Assembly: GCF_031846515.1 (NCBI RefSeq)
Contig: NZ_JAVRHO010000016.1
Location: 31,804-95,803, forward strand
Direction of reading: 5' to 3'
DNA length: 64,000 bases
From: Autumnicola lenta
GTDB lineage: Bacteria > Bacteroidota > Bacteroidia > Flavobacteriales > Flavobacteriaceae
Shown one piece after another: positions 61,251 to 64,000 of this stretch (its first letter is position 1; each line of letters starts with the position of its first letter). A program made the translations under genes and the position numbers. The notes beneath the pieces are model-generated. The model worked only from the letters and a program-made list of their open reading frames with translations. It ran no database searches and was not told the DNA's origin.

Positions 61251-62346
61251 CATTTGTGCGGGTCTTTTTTTCATTGGGCTCCGCGCGCAGGATATTCAAC
61301 AAAAGCTGTTTAAAGCAGGATTTGAGAATGTACAGGTAAAAGAATCGGCAGACACTCTAAAAATCTTTTTCGAGCATAGAGAATTTCGGAATCCCCTGCA
61401 TAGTATGCGTTATGCCCAACTCTTGCTGGAAGAGCAACCCGAAAAAGCTATTCTCTGGTTTCCACTATATCATAACCGCCCGATAGGAAAATATGAGGCG
61501 GGCACCTATAACTACAGCAGCCTGAATCTGGAGGAAAAAGCTTTTTACAAAGAAGCGAATGATCTTTACGAAAGCTATCGTTTCCATTTTCGGATTCATC
61601 CTGACTTCGCTGCCCGATTCGGTTATTACAGTAATCCTTTTCAGATAAAGCTTAATGCCATAATAGATACCAGAATTTATCTGACGCCGGGCCTGAGTGT
61701 GCAAACAGGTATTAGCATTCCATTGGAAAACCGGCTGGATGCGCAGGATATGAAGCCTCGACTGGCCCCAAGTTCACTGCACTATTTTTCGCAACCTTTG
61801 GACCATCACTTCCTGGCAGTTAGTATGGGTACTTTTTACTACGATCGGTACGGGCTGGATATACAGTACAGATATGCGCCCCTCCATAAACGTTGGAGCT
61901 TTGGACTCGAATCGGGACTTACAGGATTTTACTGGATGAATTCCGGTAGTTTTTATGCTGAAGAGCTCAACAGTGTATATGCTGTAGTGGATGCGGAATA
62001 TCGCCTGAATTATGAACGTCTTAGCCTGAGACTTAGCGCAGGACAATTTCTGTTTGAAGACAAAGGTGCCAGAATAGACATCATAAAGCAATTTGGAACT
62101 GTCGATATAGGATTTTTTGCGGGTTATACAGAAGCAGGAAGCTCCGGGGGATTTCAGGTGGCGTTTCCAATATTTCCCGGAACGATTTATAGAAACAGGA
62201 AGGTAGAGGTACGTACCACGAATGAATTCCGCTGGGAATACAGCTATAACAATGAAGATCCTGCCGCCAGGAAATTTAGAATTGGAATTCCTCGCCTAGC
62301 TGATATGTTGCGACAGTACAGTGAAAATTTTCTGCAAAGCTTTTAA
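61231..62346 (+). CDS. YjbH-like partner protein, C-terminal half
   Basis: A 371-residue exported protein with its own signal peptide (MRKIWISICAGLFFIGLRAQ). A small alpha/beta domain (about 22-110; LFKAGFENVQVKESADTLKIFFEHREFRNP) is followed by a beta-barrel region (about 125-371) ending in EFRWEYSYNN and RIGIPRLADMLRQYSENFLQSF. This corresponds to the C-terminal part of YjbH. The start overlaps the preceding gene by 20 bases, so the two halves are probably made in equal amounts. It is the last gene of the polysaccharide locus. Confidence 0.72.
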   Translation: MRKIWISICAGLFFIGLRAQDIQQKLFKAGFENVQVKESADTLKIFFEHREFRNPLHSMRYAQLLLEEQPEKAILWFPLYHNRPIGKYEAGTYNYSSLNLEEKAFYKEANDLYESYRFHFRIHPDFAARFGYYSNPFQIKLNAIIDTRIYLTPGLSVQTGISIPLENRLDAQDMKPRLAPSSLHYFSQPLDHHFLAVSMGTFYYDRYGLDIQYRYAPLHKRWSFGLESGLTGFYWMNSGSFYAEELNSVYAVVDAEYRLNYERLSLRLSAGQFLFEDKGARIDIIKQFGTVDIGFFAGYTEAGSSGGFQVAFPIFPGTIYRNRKVEVRTTNEFRWEYSYNNEDPAARKFRIGIPRLADMLRQYSENFLQSF

Positions 62347-62393
62347 AAGTTGTGAAGCAGTGAAGTGGGCGATTAATTACTATAAAAAAAGGT

Positions 62394-62440
62394 CCTCCCA
62401 TTTTTTCAAGGGGAGGTGGCTGAAGGCCGGAGGGGTTTTA
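62394..62440. repeat. GGAGG-type palindromic intergenic repeat
   Basis: CCTCCC (62394-62399) pairs with GGGAGG (62411-62416), followed by TGGCTGAAGGCCGGAGGGG. The same pattern, CCCTCCTT/AAGGAGGGG then TGACCGAAGATCGGGG, is at 63604-63640. The open frame crossing this segment is probably not a gene. Confidence 0.7.
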
Positions 62441-62552
62441 GCTTTTATGAGAACTCGCAGAAAAATAGAAATTGCAAAAATTTTATTCTTTCAAAATTTA
62501 TATTTCTTCCTTCAGAACAAAATTACCCACTACTCCCCAACAGAATTATTCC

Positions 62553-62560
62553 TAAATTTG
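62553..62560 (+). promoter_or_regulatory. Probable promoter -7 element of prs
   Basis: TAAATTTG, a full match to TAnnTTTG, 46 bases before the prs start. The -33 half is not recognisable at the expected distance. Confidence 0.45.
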
Positions 62561-62606
62561 CAAGGCATACAATATCAACTATATTTACTCAAAAATAAAT
62601 AATCAC

Positions 62607-63548
62607 ATGCCTACCTTAGTAACTGACGCCAAATTTTTTAATTGTACGCAAAGCCGGGAACTTGCCGAAAAAATTGCAGCTGCTTATGGCAGTAAACTGG
62701 GGAACGTAATCACCTCTACTTACAGCGATGGTGAATTCCAGCCTTCTTTCGAGGAATCTGTACGTGGTGCAAGGGTTTTTATTATTGGCTCAACCCATCC
62801 CGGTGCAGATCATCTTATGGAGATGCTCCTGATGCTGGATGCAGCAAAACGCGCCTCTGCACGACATATTACAGCGGTAATGCCATACTTTGGATGGGCA
62901 AGACAGGATAGAAAGGACAAACCTCGTGTGCCTATCGCAGCAAAAATGATTGCCAGCATTTTAGAAACAGCAGGTGCTACGCGCATTATAACTATGGATC
63001 TGCATGCCGATCAAATTCAGGGCTTCTTTGAAAAACCTGTAGATCATCTTTTTGCTTCCACTGTTTTCCTGCCTTATCTTCGGAATCTCAATTTGAGCAA
63101 TCTCACTATTGCATCTCCCGATATGGGAGGTTCCAAGAGAGCTTATGCTTATTCCAAAGCGCTTGAAAGCGATGTTGTAATTTGCTATAAACAACGTGTA
63201 AAGGCCAATGTGATCTCGCATATGGAACTTATAGGAAATGTAGAGGGAAGAAATGTTGTTCTGGTTGATGATATGGTAGATACGGCAGGAACGTTAACCA
63301 AAGCTGCTGATCTGATGATGGAACGCGGTGCAATTAGTGTCCGTGCTATCTGTACCCATCCCGTTCTTTCAGGAGAAGCTTATGAGCGTGTGGAGAAATC
63401 GAAGTTGCAGGAATTGATCGTAACCGACTCTATTCCGCTGAAGAAAGAAAGCAGAAAAATTAAAGTCGTTAGTTGCGCAGATTTATTTGCAGATGTAATG
63501 AACAGGGTTCATAATAACCGTTCTATAAGTTCTAAATTTATAATGTAA
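62607..63548 (+). CDS. prs: Ribose-phosphate pyrophosphokinase
   Basis: A 313-residue class I enzyme making PRPP from ribose-5-phosphate and ATP for nucleotide, histidine and tryptophan synthesis. The motifs are FGWARQDRK (ATP loop), MDLHADQIQGFF (about 130-141), PDMGGSKRAYAYSK and the PRPP-binding VVLVDDMVDTAGTL (about 213-226). Full length. The rplY gene follows downstream, a common order in Bacteroidetes, and marks the return to core genome after the polysaccharide locus. Confidence 0.97.
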   Translation: MPTLVTDAKFFNCTQSRELAEKIAAAYGSKLGNVITSTYSDGEFQPSFEESVRGARVFIIGSTHPGADHLMEMLLMLDAAKRASARHITAVMPYFGWARQDRKDKPRVPIAAKMIASILETAGATRIITMDLHADQIQGFFEKPVDHLFASTVFLPYLRNLNLSNLTIASPDMGGSKRAYAYSKALESDVVICYKQRVKANVISHMELIGNVEGRNVVLVDDMVDTAGTLTKAADLMMERGAISVRAICTHPVLSGEAYERVEKSKLQELIVTDSIPLKKESRKIKVVSCADLFADVMNRVHNNRSISSKFIM

Positions 63549-63603
63549 TTCGAGGTAAGAAGTACGAAATTAGAAGTTAAAAGGTTTTACTGATAAAAAG
63601 CTT

Positions 63604-63640
63604 CCCTCCTTTTAAGGAGGGGTGACCGAAGATCGGGGTG
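63604..63640. repeat. GGAGG-type palindromic intergenic repeat
   Basis: Perfect stem CCCTCCTT (63604-63611) with AAGGAGGG (63614-63621), then TGACCGAAGATCGGGGTGG. Relative of the element at 62394. No T-tract follows, but it could still act as the prs terminator. Confidence 0.7.
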
Positions 63641-63774
63641 GTACATCCCCACTCCAATACTCCAATACTAATAGATCGATAATTGTCGTTTTTTCAGCAT
63701 GCTTTCCTTTTGCCTACTCGGCGGGAGATTAAAGTAGCGAGAGATAGATAAAGTTTCATAGCTCACAACAGACA

Positions 63775-63844
63775 TCCGAACTCCGAACCCCGAACCCCGA
63801 ACAACAAACAACAAACAACAAACAACAAACAACAAACAACAAAC
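63775..63844. repeat. Ten consecutive heptamers upstream of rplY
   Basis: Units in perfect 7-base phase: TCCGAAC, TCCGAAC, CCCGAAC, CCCGAAC, then six of AACAAAC. The array ends 42 bases before the rplY promoter. The 388-base gap (63549-63936) holds otherwise only the palindrome at 63604 and the promoter. Confidence 0.95.
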
Positions 63845-63885
63845 AATTCACAACTAAAACAGCTTCAAACTTTTAAACAATAACT

Positions 63886-63916
63886 TTTCATAGAACCGAA
63901 AAAAGATCTACTTTTG
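63886..63916 (+). promoter_or_regulatory. Promoter of rplY
   Basis: TTTC (63886-63889), 19 bases, TACTTTTG (63909-63916). The -7 box matches TAnnTTTG, the spacing is ideal, and the start codon is 20 bases downstream. Confidence 0.6.
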
Positions 63917-63936
63917 CAGCCTAAAATTTAATAATA

Positions 63937-64000
63937 ATGAAGTCAATTACGATCAACGGATCTAAAAGAGAAAGCGTAGGCAAGAAGTCAACAAAAGCCT
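63937..64000 (+). CDS. rplY: 50S ribosomal protein L25/general stress protein Ctc, N-terminal fragment
   Basis: Only 21 codons are inside the window: MKSITINGSKRESVGKKSTK and the next residue, the standard N-terminus of the long Bacteroidetes L25 (Ctc) family, which binds 5S rRNA. It follows prs as expected for this phylum. The rest is cut off at the window edge. Confidence 0.85.
   Translation, partial: MKSITINGSKRESVGKKSTKA

Noticed and set aside
62321..62602. A 93-residue frame between the YjbH-like gene and prs
   Set aside because: It crosses a palindromic repeat, overlaps the preceding gene and has no recognisable family.

Overview
The window looks like a chromosomal segment of a member of the Flavobacteriia (Bacteroidota); I cannot name the genus. 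Several things support this. The DNA is A+T-rich. Candidate promoters fit the Bacteroidetes consensus TTTG-19-TAnnTTTG (best case 23305-23335). A complete MoxR-DUF58-BatA-E locus is present. The MurA carries Asp at the fosfomycin-target position. Many sequence-related repeat families fill the gaps between genes.

Layout. 1-8.6 kb holds housekeeping and accessory genes: a sigma-factor tail with its membrane partner, 3-hydroxyanthranilate dioxygenase, a YkvA-like protein, an ABM-domain protein, a small beta-barrel, an acyl-ACP desaturase, an AlbA_2 protein paired with a metallophosphoesterase, a broken four-helix-bundle gene, an SDR and a DUF4382 lipoprotein. 8.7-17.9 kb is the aerotolerance-type operon (MoxR ATPase, DUF58, a BatD-like protein, BatA, BatB, BatC, BatD, BatE), ending in a hairpin terminator. 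17.9-20.7 kb holds a small secreted protein, a SulP transporter and a beta-carbonic anhydrase, which together suggest bicarbonate or CO2 handling. 20.9-22.6 kb holds cvpA, a small conserved gene and a frameshifted membrane-protein pseudogene.

23.3-62.3 kb is a surface-polysaccharide locus behind an excellent promoter. Precursor genes cover GDP-mannose to GDP-fucose (manC, gmd, fcl), UDP-glucuronate to UDP-xylose (ugd, uxs) and a dTDP-6-deoxysugar branch (rfbB, rfbA, rfbC, with no rfbD in the window). The assembly genes are an ABC flippase candidate, a MurA, about nine glycosyltransferases, a Wzy-like polymerase, an O-acetyltransferase, a WecA-type initiating transferase, Wza and Wzc. A four-gene envelope unit follows: a lipoprotein, a beta-barrel and a YjbH-like function split over two genes. 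The locus is repeatedly interrupted by toxin-antitoxin-like modules (MntA/HepT-like, RhuM-Doc, a PIN pair, UPF0175/DUF3368), a DUF559 nuclease, decayed four-helix-bundle genes and repeats. 62.6-64 kb returns to core genes (prs, then the start of rplY).

The most unusual signals are: heptanucleotide arrays (GCCTANN) and GC-rich repeats that punctuate the locus and border four-helix-bundle remnants; a palindromic intergenic repeat expanded in frame inside fcl; a repeat that supplies the stop codon of one polysaccharide gene and the start codon of the next; and an attC-like inverted repeat just behind one toxin-antitoxin pair. I saw no tRNA, rRNA, CRISPR array or intact transposase.
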